Origin: CAZVAR01 sp964625225
Lineage (GTDB): Bacteria; Pseudomonadota; Alphaproteobacteria; JAJUGE01
Length of the DNA stretch: 22,482 bases
Direction of reading: 5' to 3'
Assembly (NCBI GenBank): GCA_964625225.1
Contig: CAZVAR010000053.1
Span: forward strand, 1-22,482
Positions within the stretch are counted from its first letter, which is position 1. Each line of letters opens with the position of its first letter. Shown piece after piece: positions 7,616-15,712 of this stretch. The position numbers and the translations under genes were made by a program. A model generated the notes under the pieces. It searched no databases, was not told the origin of the DNA, and saw nothing but the letters and a program-made list of their open reading frames with translations.

Positions 7616-9016
7616 ATGACCGACCTCGCCTATCTGACCGTCGCCGAGGCCGGGCGGCGCATTCGCAACCGCGAGCTCGCGCCGACCGCCTACGTCGCCG
7701 CATTGTTCGAGCGGGTCCGCGCCTTCGATCCCCAGCTCAACGCCTTCCTGCGGCCGATGGAGGCGGAGGCGATGCGGGAGGCCGAGCGCGCCGAGGCGGA
7801 GCTCGCCGCCGGCCGCAACCGCGGGCCGCTGCACGGCATACCCTACGGGCTCAAGGACATCATCGACGTGGCCGGCGTGCCGACCACGGCGCACTCGAAG
7901 ATCCTGGCCGACAATGTCGCCCGGACCGACGCGACCGTGACGCGCCGCCTGCGCGAGGCCGGCGGCGTGCTGATGGGCAAGCTTTCGACCCATGAGTTCG
8001 CGATCGGCGGCCCATCCTTCGACCTGCCCTGGCCGCCGGCGCGCAATCCCTGGAACCGCGACTGCCATCCCGGCGGCTCGTCCAGCGGTTCCGGCGCCGG
8101 GCTCGCGGCCGGCTTCTTCCCGGCGGCGCTGGGGACCGATACCGGCGGCTCGGTCCGCAATCCGGCCTCGCAGAACGCTATCGTCGGCATGAAGCCGACC
8201 TACGGCCGCGTCAGCCGGGCCGGCGTGGTGCCGCTCTCCTTCTCGCTCGACCATGTCGGGCCGATGACGCGCACCGTGGAGGACAATGCCATCCTCCTGA
8301 ACATCCTGGCCGGCTACGACCCCGCCGACCCGGCGAGCGCCCGCGCCGCTGTGCCGGACTTCACGGCACAGCTCGGGCAGGGCGTGAAGGGGCTGCGCAT
8401 CGGCGTCATCCGGCGCTTCTACACGTCCGACATGGAGGCACATCCGGAGATGGCCCGGTCCATCGAGGAGGCGCTGCTGGTGCTCCGGGATCTCGGCGCG
8501 GAGCTGTGCGAGATCGACCCGGGGCCGCTGCAGGACTATGCGGTCGTCAACCGCATCATCCTGATGTCCGAGGCCTATGCGGTGCACGAGCAATGGCTGC
8601 AGAAGCGGCCGGAGGATTACGGCGCACTCACCCGCGAGCGGCTGCTGGCCGGTGCCTTCTACCGTGCGGTCGACTATGTCCAGGCACTGCGGCGGCGGGC
8701 GATTCTGACGCAGCGGTTCAACGCCACGCTGCGCGACGTCGATGTCGCGATCACCGCCTCCAGCATGGAGCCCTCCTGCCGGATCGACGACGCGGCCGAG
8801 GTTGCGCGCACCTACCCGCGTCAGGCCCGGGCCGCGATCAACGTGACCGGCAACCCGGCGCTCGCGCTTCCCACCGGCTTCTCGTCCGAGGGCCTGCCGC
8901 TTTCGATGCAGATCATCGGTCGCCCCTTCGACGAGGCGACGGTCTACCGGGTCGCCCACGCCTACGAGCAGGCGACCGACTGGCATCGCCGGCGACCGCC
9001 TTTGATCGGGGCATAG
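7616..9016 (+). CDS. amidase-signature (AS) family amidase, GatA/AtzE-like
   Basis: A 466-residue amide hydrolase of the amidase signature family. The full Ser-cisSer-Lys triad is visible: K80 (PYGLKDIID), S155 (PGGSSSGSGAG) and nucleophile S179 (GTDTGGSVRNPAS); the 24-residue spacing between the two serines equals that in GatA. The protein is unlikely to be the housekeeping Glu-tRNA(Gln) amidotransferase subunit because gatB is not adjacent and the preceding adaptor resembles AtzG more than GatC. The substrate is unknown. It follows the adaptor gene by four bases, and nearby M20 hydrolase and gamma-glutamyltransferase genes point to organic-nitrogen use. Confidence 0.94.
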   Translation: MTDLAYLTVAEAGRRIRNRELAPTAYVAALFERVRAFDPQLNAFLRPMEAEAMREAERAEAELAAGRNRGPLHGIPYGLKDIIDVAGVPTTAHSKILADNVARTDATVTRRLREAGGVLMGKLSTHEFAIGGPSFDLPWPPARNPWNRDCHPGGSSSGSGAGLAAGFFPAALGTDTGGSVRNPASQNAIVGMKPTYGRVSRAGVVPLSFSLDHVGPMTRTVEDNAILLNILAGYDPADPASARAAVPDFTAQLGQGVKGLRIGVIRRFYTSDMEAHPEMARSIEEALLVLRDLGAELCEIDPGPLQDYAVVNRIILMSEAYAVHEQWLQKRPEDYGALTRERLLAGAFYRAVDYVQALRRRAILTQRFNATLRDVDVAITASSMEPSCRIDDAAEVARTYPRQARAAINVTGNPALALPTGFSSEGLPLSMQIIGRPFDEATVYRVAHAYEQATDWHRRRPPLIGA

Positions 9017-9120
9017 CGAGCGTCGGAAACCATTCCCCCCGTCCGGCGTTCACAGGCGCAAGTACCTCTCCGAGCCCGGCGCGCCCGCTCCGGGCCGATC
9101 CGCCAGAACGGGGGGCCGGC

Positions 9121-10206
9121 TTGCGCGATTCCAAGGTTCGGGTTGCCATCATCGGGGTGGGCAACTGCGCCTCGTCGCTCGTCCAGGGTGTCGAGTTCTA
9201 ACGGCATGCCAACGACAATGAGGTCGTGCCGGGCCTGATGCATGTTCGCCTCGGCGGCTATCATGTGCGCGACATCGAGTTCAGCGCCGCCTTCGACGTG
9301 GCCGCCGGCAAGGTCGGCAGGGATCTGTCGGAGGCGATCTTCGCCGCGCCCAACAACACGGCGAAATTCGCCGAGGTGCCGCGGCTCGGGGTGCGCGTGC
9401 ATCGCGGCATGACGCATGACGGGCTGGGCCGGTATCTCGGCCAGGTCGTCGAGAAGGCGCCCGGACCGACCGACGACATCGTCGGCATCCTGAAGCGCAC
9501 CGGAACCGACGTCGTCGTCTCCTACCTCCCGGTCGGTTCGGAGATGGCGACCAAATGGTATGTGGAGCAGGTGCTGGAGGCCGGCTGCGCCTTCGTCAAC
9601 TGCATTCCGGTCTTCATCGCGTCGCAGGATTATTGGCGCCGCCGCTTCGCGGACAAGGGCCTGCCGATCATCGGCGACGACATCAAGAGCCAGGTCGGCG
9701 CCACCATCGTTCACCGCGTGCTCGCCAATCTGTTCCGCGAGCGCGGGGTCCGGCTCGACCGCACCTACCAGCTCAATTTCGGCGGCAACACCGATTTCCA
9801 GAACATGCTGGAGCGGGAGCGCCTGGAGGCCAAGAAGATCTCCAAGACCGGCGCGGTCACGAGTCAGCTCGAGGCGCCGCTCGCGCCCGAGAATGTGCAT
9901 ATCGGCCCGAGCGACTACGTGCCCTGGCTCAGCGACCGCAAATGGTGTTACATCCGCATCGAGGGCACCGGCTTCGGCAACGTGCCTCTGAATTGCGAGC
10001 TGAAGCTGGAGGTCTGGGACTCGCCGAATTCCGCCGGGGTGGTGATCGATGCGGTGCGCTGCGCCCGGATCGCCCTTGATCGCGGTGTTAGCGGCGCCCT
10101 GGAGAGCCCGTCGAGCTGGTTCATGAAGACGCCGCCGCAGCAATATCCCGACGACGAGGCGCGCGACCGCACCGAGGCCTTCATCCGCGGCGAGGTCGAG
10201 CGCTGA
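9121..10206 (+). pseudogene. ino1: inositol-3-phosphate synthase, interrupted by one in-frame TAA
   Basis: The 361-codon frame from TTG 9121 encodes an NAD-dependent myo-inositol-1-phosphate (inositol-3-phosphate) synthase of the actinobacterial type. It reads VRVAIIGVGNCASSLVQGVEF, then stop TAA at 9199-9201, then RHANDNEVVPGLMHVRLGGY and on to the normal end (KSQVGATIVHRVLANLF, LNFGGNTDFQNMLERERLE, WFMKTPPQQYPDDEARDR). Homologues I recall have Tyr at the stop position and the same spacing on both sides, so one base change (TAC or TAT to TAA) explains it. The rest shows no decay. The longest uninterrupted piece runs from a GTG at 9226 (or ATG 9238) to 10206, but it lacks the NAD-binding GxGxxxS. 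Recent mutation, readthrough or sequencing error are all possible. The TTG start is weakly supported (G-rich stretch upstream). Confidence 0.85.
9199..9201 (+). other. premature in-frame stop codon (TAA) in the synthase gene
   Basis: The TAA sits at codon 27 of the synthase frame, between GVEF and RHANDNE. Both sides are in the same frame and match the family without gap, so this is a substitution rather than a frameshift. The base after the stop is C. Confidence 0.9.
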
Positions 10207-10213
10207 GCCGGCC

Positions 10214-10819
10214 GTGACCGACCTGTTCCTGATCCGCCATGCGCCGCACGGCTTCCAGGGCATCCGCCTGGTCGGCCGCACCCCCGGGATTTCGCTGCCC
10301 GAACCGAGCGTTCGCATCGCCGCCCGGCTGGCCGAGCGTCTGGCGGGCGAGGGGATCTCCGCGCTCTACAGCAGCCCGCTGGAGCGCGCCCGCGAGACGG
10401 CGGCCGTGATCGGGGGGCGGCTCGGCCTCGAAGCCGTCGTCTGCGCCGATGCCGACGAGGTCGACTACGGCGAATGGACCGGCCGCACGTTTGACGAACT
10501 GCGGCCGCTCAAGCTGTGGCGGCGCTACAACGTCAACCGCAGTGCCACCCGGATTCCCGGCGGCGAGACGATGCTGGAGGTCCAGGCTCGCATGGTGGCG
10601 CTGATCGAGCGGCTGCGCGCCGAGCATCCGGACGGCCGGATCGCGCTCGTCAGTCACGGCGACCCGATTCGCAGCGCGATCCTCTTCTATCTCGGTGTTT
10701 CGCTCGATCTGATCCACCGTATCGAGGTCGCTCCCGCCTCGGTGAGCGTCCTTGCGATCACCGACTGGGGCGGTCGCCTCTTGCGCCTGAACGATCTCGG
10801 CGCCGATCGGACGGAATGA
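10214..10819 (+). CDS. histidine phosphatase (phosphoglycerate mutase-like) family protein
   Basis: A 201-residue branch-1 histidine phosphatase. Catalytic residues are visible: R8-H9 (LIRHAP), R58 (SSPLERARETA), E87 (DYGEWTG) and H148 (LVSHGDP). Members remove phosphate from small molecules or proteins, and the substrate cannot be told from the core motifs. It begins with GTG 10214, seven bases after the synthase stop, without a clear ribosome site, so it is probably translated by coupling with the synthase gene. That context makes inositol-3-phosphate a possible substrate, but this is only inference; if the upstream stop codon is real, polar effects on this gene are likely. Confidence 0.88.
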   Translation: MTDLFLIRHAPHGFQGIRLVGRTPGISLPEPSVRIAARLAERLAGEGISALYSSPLERARETAAVIGGRLGLEAVVCADADEVDYGEWTGRTFDELRPLKLWRRYNVNRSATRIPGGETMLEVQARMVALIERLRAEHPDGRIALVSHGDPIRSAILFYLGVSLDLIHRIEVAPASVSVLAITDWGGRLLRLNDLGADRTE

Positions 10820-11053
10820 GCAGGCGGGCGTCGCGCCGTCATCGCTCCGCGGCCGGGATCGCTCCCTCCTGTGCCATCGCCTCCCGCGCGACCCGGCCGC
10901 TCGACGGCCCGGCGGACCGTCCCCGCGTGAGCCCCTGTCGCATGTCGTAGGCATCGTAGGCGCTCCTCGACTCGGGGGCGGCCATGGCGCCGGCCGGGAT
11001 TCGCGGCTATAGAGAAGGCTCGATCCGAAACTCCCCGCGAAGGAGGCGCTGCC

Positions 11054-12643
11054 GTGCGCGATTTCCACCTTCCCGGCCGCTCCGCCGTCCATGCGACCCG
11101 GGCGATGGCGGCGACCTCGCAGCCGCTCGCGACGCTGACCGCGCTGGACGTGCTGCGCTCAGGCGGCAATGCCGTCGATGCCGCCGTTGCCGCCTGCGCC
11201 GTCCAGTGCGTCGTCGAGCCCGAGTCGACCGGAATCGGCGGCGACTGCTTCTGCCTCTACGCCCCGGCCGGCGGCGACACGGTGATCGCGCTGAACGGCT
11301 CCGGGCGGGCGCCGGCGGCGGCGAACGCCGAATGGTACCGCGAGCGCGGCATCACGGCCCTCGAGGAGACCAGCCCGCATGCCGTCACCGTGCCGGGTGC
11401 GATCGACGCCTGGGCGCGCCTCGTCGCCGACCATGGCCGCAAGGGCCTCGACGAGCTGCTGCAACCGGCGATCCGCTTCGCGGAGGAGGGTTTCCCGGTC
11501 CATGCGCGGGTCGCCTGGGATTGGCTGAACGAGGGCGACAAGCTCGCCAAGGACGAGGCGGCCGCGCGCCGCTTCCGCCCCGGCGGCCGCGTTCCAGCCG
11601 AAGGCGAGCGCTTCGTCCAGCCGGAGCTCGCGCGCACTCTGCGCCTGATCGCCGCGAAGGGGCGCGACGCCTTCTACGAGGGCGAGGTCGCCGAGGACAT
11701 CGTCGGCCACCTCCGCGCCAAGGGGGGACTGCATACCCTCGACGATTTCGCGGCGCAGCGCTGCGACTATGTCGAGCCGGTGACGACCGAGTATCGCGGC
11801 TACCGCGTCCATGAATGCCCGCCCAACGGTGTCGGCACCATCGCCCTGCTGATGCTGAACATTCTGGAGGGCTTCGATCCGGCCGCCGACGGGCCGATGT
11901 CGGTGGCCCGCTGGCACGCGCTGATCGAGGCCACCCGGCTCGCCTTCCGCGACCGCAACGCCTTCATCGCCGATCCGCGCCAGACCGACGTACCGGTCGA
12001 GATGCTGCTGTCGAAGGATTACGCGGCGCGGCTGCGCGCCGGCATCCGCCCCGACCGGGCAATGCCGGAGCTGCCGCCGCCCGGCTGGCCGCCCCACGCG
12101 GACACCGTCTATCTCTGCGTGGTGGACGAGGACGGCAACGCGGTCTCCTTCATCAACTCCCTGTTCAAGAGCTTCGGCAGCGGCATCATGGCGCCGAAAT
12201 CCGGGGTGCTGCTGCATAATCGCGGTCTCGGCTTCACGCTCGAGCCGAGGCACCCGAACTGCATCGCGCCGGGCAAGCGGCCGATGCACACGATCATCCC
12301 CGGCATGCTGACCCGCGGCGGCCGGGCCGTGATGCCGTTCGGCGTGATGGGCGGGCACTATCAGCCGGTCGGCCACACGACGCTGCTGACCGGCATGCTC
12401 GACTACGGCCTCGACGTGCAGGCGGCGATCGATCTGCCGCGCCTGTTCGCCTTCGACGGCGTGGTCGAGCTCGAGCACGGCATCCCGCAGGCCGTGGCCG
12501 ACGGGCTGGCGCGGCTCGGGCATGCGCCGAAGCGCTGCGCAAGGCCGCATGGCGGCGGCCAGGGCATCTGGATCGACCATGACCGCGGCGTGCTGACCGG
12601 CGGGTCCGACCCGCGCAAGGACGGGTGCGCCCTGGGCTACTGA
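11054..12643 (+). CDS. ggt: gamma-glutamyltransferase family protein
   Basis: A 529-residue Ntn-hydrolase of the gamma-glutamyltranspeptidase family. It contains SGGNAVDAAVAA near residue 35, ESTGIGGDCFCLY, and PNGVGTIALLMLNILEGF. The processing/nucleophile threonine is T351 in HADTVYLCVVDEDGNAVSFI, aligned with Thr391 of E. coli GGT, followed by FGSGIMAPKSGVLLHN and a PMHTIIPGM strand. There is no signal peptide, so the enzyme should be cytoplasmic, unlike E. coli GGT. This subgroup often acts on substrates other than glutathione, so the exact substrate is open. GTG 11054 is chosen because AAGGAGG at 11040-11046 lies seven bases upstream. An MFS transporter follows 16 bases after the stop, probably in one operon. 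Confidence 0.93.
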   Translation: MRDFHLPGRSAVHATRAMAATSQPLATLTALDVLRSGGNAVDAAVAACAVQCVVEPESTGIGGDCFCLYAPAGGDTVIALNGSGRAPAAANAEWYRERGITALEETSPHAVTVPGAIDAWARLVADHGRKGLDELLQPAIRFAEEGFPVHARVAWDWLNEGDKLAKDEAAARRFRPGGRVPAEGERFVQPELARTLRLIAAKGRDAFYEGEVAEDIVGHLRAKGGLHTLDDFAAQRCDYVEPVTTEYRGYRVHECPPNGVGTIALLMLNILEGFDPAADGPMSVARWHALIEATRLAFRDRNAFIADPRQTDVPVEMLLSKDYAARLRAGIRPDRAMPELPPPGWPPHADTVYLCVVDEDGNAVSFINSLFKSFGSGIMAPKSGVLLHNRGLGFTLEPRHPNCIAPGKRPMHTIIPGMLTRGGRAVMPFGVMGGHYQPVGHTTLLTGMLDYGLDVQAAIDLPRLFAFDGVVELEHGIPQAVADGLARLGHAPKRCARPHGGGQGIWIDHDRGVLTGGSDPRKDGCALGY

Positions 12644-12659
12644 TCCGGAACCGCCGTCG

Positions 12660-13877
12660 ATGATCGTCACCGCTGCCCGGCCCTTGGCCCGGGAAGTCCG
12701 GGTCATCGGGCTCGTCACCAGCGCCCATTTCCTCAGCCATTTCTACCAGCTCGCGCTGCCGCCGCTGTTTCCGTTGATGAAGGAGGAGTTCGGCATCGGC
12801 TTTCTCGAACTGGGGGTGGTGCTGACGGTCTTCTCGACGGCGACCGGGCTGACCCAGACCCCGGTCGGTTTCCTGGTGGATCGGATCGGCGCACGGACGC
12901 TGCTGATCGCCGGGTTGGCGCTGCTGTCGGCCTCGATCGGGCTGGTCGGGGTCATGCCCTCCTTCGAGGCACTCTTGGTGCTCGCGGTGTTCGGAGGCAT
13001 CGCCAATGCGGTCTTCCACCCGGCCGATTTCTCGATCCTCTCCGCTTCAGTGCATCAGAGCCGGCTCGGCCGCGCCTTCAGCTATCACGCGGTCAGCGGC
13101 AATCTCGGCTGGGCGGCCGCGCCGATCGTGATGATCGCGCTCGCCGGCACGCTCGGCCTGCGCAACGCCTTCCTGGTCGCCGGCGCGGTCGGACTCGTCG
13201 TGTCGCTGCTGCTCCTGCTGCAGTTCAACCATCTGCGCGAGGAGACCGCCGAAGGGGAGGGGAAAGCCGGCAAGGGCGCCCGCGGCGGCTCGTTCCGCGA
13301 CGGCCTGAAGCTGATCCTCTCCCGCCCGGTGATGATGTGCTTCCTCTTCACCCTGGTCTATTCGATGGCGTTCGGCGGCATCCGCAATTTCAGCGTGGCC
13401 GCGCTCGACATCCTCTACGCCACGCCGCTGGCCGTGGTGACGACCGCGCTGAGCGGGTACCTGATCGGCAGCTCCTTCGGCAACCTGCTGGGCGGCTTCG
13501 CGGCGGACAAGACCGGGCGGCCGGCGCTGATGTTCACGCTCAACATCCTTACCATCAGCGGGCTCACCGCCCTGGTCGGCGTGACCGCGCTGCCGGCGGC
13601 GCTGCTCATCGCCGTCCTGGTCGTCGCCGGGACGCTTCAGGGCAGCCTGCTGCCGGTCCGCGACCTGCTGGTGCGCTCGGTCGCCCCGCCCGGGCAGGTC
13701 GGCAAGGTGTTCGGCTTCGTCTCGTCCGGGCTCGGCCTCGGCGGCGCGATCACCCCCGCCGTATACGGCTGGCTGATGGATCACGGCGACCCGCGCTGGG
13801 TGTTCTACGGCAGCGCGCTGATGATGCTGCTGGCGCTCGCCACCTATGTGGAGACCAGCCGCCGGGTGGTCCGGTAG
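12660..13877 (+). CDS. MFS transporter, fosmidomycin-resistance (FSR)-like
   Basis: A 405-residue major facilitator protein with about twelve hydrophobic segments in two halves joined by a polar loop near residues 195-215 (REETAEGEGKAGKGARGG). The N-terminal half shows AHFLSHFYQLALPPLFP, the loop GFLVDRIGARTLL that corresponds to the MFS G-x-x-x-D-R-x-G-x-R signature, and NAVFHPADFSILS. The FHPA-like motif and HFLSHFY opening resemble the FSR/YfkF-like branch, whose members include drug and metabolite exporters. The direction and substrate are unknown. It follows the gamma-glutamyltransferase gene by 16 bases, so it may carry that enzyme's substrate or product. The EamA gene begins 16 bases further on. 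Confidence 0.92.
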   Translation: MIVTAARPLAREVRVIGLVTSAHFLSHFYQLALPPLFPLMKEEFGIGFLELGVVLTVFSTATGLTQTPVGFLVDRIGARTLLIAGLALLSASIGLVGVMPSFEALLVLAVFGGIANAVFHPADFSILSASVHQSRLGRAFSYHAVSGNLGWAAAPIVMIALAGTLGLRNAFLVAGAVGLVVSLLLLLQFNHLREETAEGEGKAGKGARGGSFRDGLKLILSRPVMMCFLFTLVYSMAFGGIRNFSVAALDILYATPLAVVTTALSGYLIGSSFGNLLGGFAADKTGRPALMFTLNILTISGLTALVGVTALPAALLIAVLVVAGTLQGSLLPVRDLLVRSVAPPGQVGKVFGFVSSGLGLGGAITPAVYGWLMDHGDPRWVFYGSALMMLLALATYVETSRRVVR

Positions 13878-13893
13878 CGGTGCCGGCGGCCCC

Positions 13894-14811
13894 GTGACTG
13901 CGGGCGCCCGCCGCAGGCTTTTCGCCGTCGCCCTGGCCGCCTTCGCGACGCTCATCTGGGGCGGTTGGTTTCCGATCTCGCGCCTCGCGGTCACGACCGG
14001 CCTCACGCCGGCCGATGTCGCCTTTCTCCGCTTCGGCGTCGCCGGGCTGGTCCTGCTCCCCGTCTGCCTGCGGCAGGGTTTCAGGGCGGGGCGGGCCGGC
14101 TGCTGGGGCTCGCTGGCGATGACGGCGACCATCGGCGTGCCGTTCCCGCTGCTGCTCGCCACCGGCCTGCAGTTCGCGCCGGCCGCCCACGCCGCGGTCT
14201 TCGTGCCGGGCGTGTTCCCGGGCCTGACCTTCATCCTCGGCGTGCTGCTGCTGCGCGACCCGGTGACCTGGCGCCGGCTCGCCGGCATCTGCCTGGTCGC
14301 GGCGGGCGTCGGCATGGTGGCCTGGGTCGCGCTGGAGTCGCGCAGCCCCGGCGAGCTGCGCGGCTATCTCCTGTTCCATCTCTGCGCCTGGCTGTGGGCG
14401 CTCTATACGATCGTGGCGCGGGTCGCCCGGATCGGCCCGCTGCACGCGACCGCGATTCTCAGCGTGCTGTCGATGCTGATCTATCTGCCGCCCTATCTGC
14501 TGTTCGCGGAGTCCGGACTGCCGGGGCTCCCGCCGGCCGAGCTGCTGTTCCAGGTCGCCTATCACAGCCTGCTCGGCGGCATCCTCTCGATGCTCTGCTA
14601 CAATCATGCGGTCAATGTGCTCGGTGCCAGCCAGGCGGCGATCTTCGGCGGCCTCGTGCCCTGCATCGCCGCCCTGCTGTCGGTGCCGATCCTCGGCGAG
14701 ACGCTCGGACTCCGCGAGGTGCTGGGGCTCGCCGCCGTCACCGCCGGCATCGCCCTCGTCACCGGCGCCCGGATGCCGGCCGAGAAGGGGGAGCCGGCCG
14801 GCCCGGCCTAG
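13894..14811 (+). CDS. EamA/DMT-superfamily transporter
   Basis: A 305-residue drug/metabolite transporter with ten predicted hydrophobic helices arranged as two EamA repeats. Repeat 1 begins LAAFATLIWGGWFPISRL and includes FLRFGVAGLVLLP; repeat 2 begins YLLFHLCAWLWALYTIVARV and includes YNHAVNVLGASQAAIFGGLV and LGETLGLREVLG. The start is placed at GTG 13894; a GTG at 13846 in the same frame overlaps the MFS gene and adds residues unlike a DMT N-terminus. No good ribosome site is seen, in keeping with translational coupling to the gene before. Family members usually export amino acids or other metabolites. It converges with the ABC permease gene, with seven bases between stops. Confidence 0.88.
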   Translation: MTAGARRRLFAVALAAFATLIWGGWFPISRLAVTTGLTPADVAFLRFGVAGLVLLPVCLRQGFRAGRAGCWGSLAMTATIGVPFPLLLATGLQFAPAAHAAVFVPGVFPGLTFILGVLLLRDPVTWRRLAGICLVAAGVGMVAWVALESRSPGELRGYLLFHLCAWLWALYTIVARVARIGPLHATAILSVLSMLIYLPPYLLFAESGLPGLPPAELLFQVAYHSLLGGILSMLCYNHAVNVLGASQAAIFGGLVPCIAALLSVPILGETLGLREVLGLAAVTAGIALVTGARMPAEKGEPAGPA

Positions 14812-14818
14812 GGACGGG

Positions 14819-15712
14819 TCAGCGCCGTGCCGCGCGCGGATCGAGCGCGTCCTGCATTCCGTCGCCGAGGAAGTTGAAGGCGATCACCGTCACGAAGATC
14901 AGCAGCCCCGGGTAGATCGCGAGCTGCGGCGCCTCCCAGATCAGCTCCTGCGCGTTGGTCAGCATGTTGCCCCAGCTCGGCACCGGCGGCTGGATGCCGA
15001 GCCCGAGAAAGCTCAGGACCGACTCGAACAGGATGATGTTGCCGACCGAGAGCGTCGTCGCGACGATGATCGGCGAGGCGACGTTCGGCAGGATGTGCGC
15101 CGTCATCAGCCGCAGCGGTCCCGCGCCCAGCGCGCGCGCCGCGCGCACGAACTCCTGTTCGCGCACCGCCAGTGCGGCGCCCCGCACCAGCCGCGCCACC
15201 GTCGTCCAGCCCACCAGCGCGACGATCGCGATGATGCGGTAGAGGCTCAGCTCCGGCGACTGCGCCAGGGCCGGCGGCAGGCCGAGCTTGGTCGGGTCAA
15301 GCGCTGCCAGCACGATCAGCAGCGGCAGCAGCGGCAGCGCGATCACGCTGTCGGTCAGCCGCATCAGCAGCGCGTCGAGCCGGCCGCCATGAAAGCCGGC
15401 GACGAGCCCGATCACCGTCCCGATCGCCGCCGCGATCACGGCCGCCGTCAGGCCGACCAGCAGCGACACCCGCCCGCCATGCAGGAGCCGCAGCAGCACG
15501 TCGCGCCCGAGGTCGTCGGTGCCGAGCGGATGGCTCGCCGAGGGCGGGGCGAAGCGGCCGAGCAGGTCCACCTGCTCCGGATCGACGCCGAGCAGCGCCT
15601 GCACCAGCGGGGCGGCCAGCGCCAGCGCCCCGAGCAGCGCGAGCAGCACGGCGCTCGCCACCGCCAGCCGGTGGGCGCGGAAGCGGCGCCAGGCCAGCGC
15701 CGCCGGGCTCAC
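14819..15712 (-). CDS. ABC transporter permease, DppC/OppC type
   Basis: A 297-residue inner-membrane permease of the peptide/nickel/opine uptake class. The OppC N-terminal segment is visible (residues 1-40, hydrophobic helix), then HPLGTDDLGRDVLLRLLHGGRVSL, a signature of this class, then the binding-protein-dependent transport domain with the EAA loop EFVRAARALGAGPLRLMTAHILPN, and the end FNFLGDGMQDALDPRAARR. The GTG start overlaps the TGA of the preceding permease as GTGA (15709-15712), so translation is coupled. It is the last gene of the cassette, and no ATPase genes follow before the convergent EamA gene. Substrate may be an oligopeptide, nickel or a related compound. Confidence 0.95.
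   Translation of the reverse strand: MSPAALAWRRFRAHRLAVASAVLLALLGALALAAPLVQALLGVDPEQVDLLGRFAPPSASHPLGTDDLGRDVLLRLLHGGRVSLLVGLTAAVIAAAIGTVIGLVAGFHGGRLDALLMRLTDSVIALPLLPLLIVLAALDPTKLGLPPALAQSPELSLYRIIAIVALVGWTTVARLVRGAALAVREQEFVRAARALGAGPLRLMTAHILPNVASPIIVATTLSVGNIILFESVLSFLGLGIQPPVPSWGNMLTNAQELIWEAPQLAIYPGLLIFVTVIAFNFLGDGMQDALDPRAARR

Noticed and set aside
7364..8986. 540-codon open frame on the minus strand
   Set aside because: Antisense of the amidase and its adaptor; no recognisable domain.
7616..9016. Housekeeping gatA (Glu-tRNA amidotransferase)
   Set aside because: No gatB nearby and the preceding small protein looks more like AtzG/DUF4089 than canonical GatC.
10820..11053. Gap before the gamma-glutamyltransferase gene, checked for a small gene or promoter
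   Set aside because: Only shadow frames; TATAGA at 11008-11013 has no matching -35 box. Apart from the ribosome site at 11040-11046 nothing can be supported.
11159..12718. 519-codon open frame on the minus strand
   Set aside because: It is the complement of the gamma-glutamyltransferase gene, Arg/His/Asp-rich, with no family motifs; typical shadow frame in GC-rich DNA.
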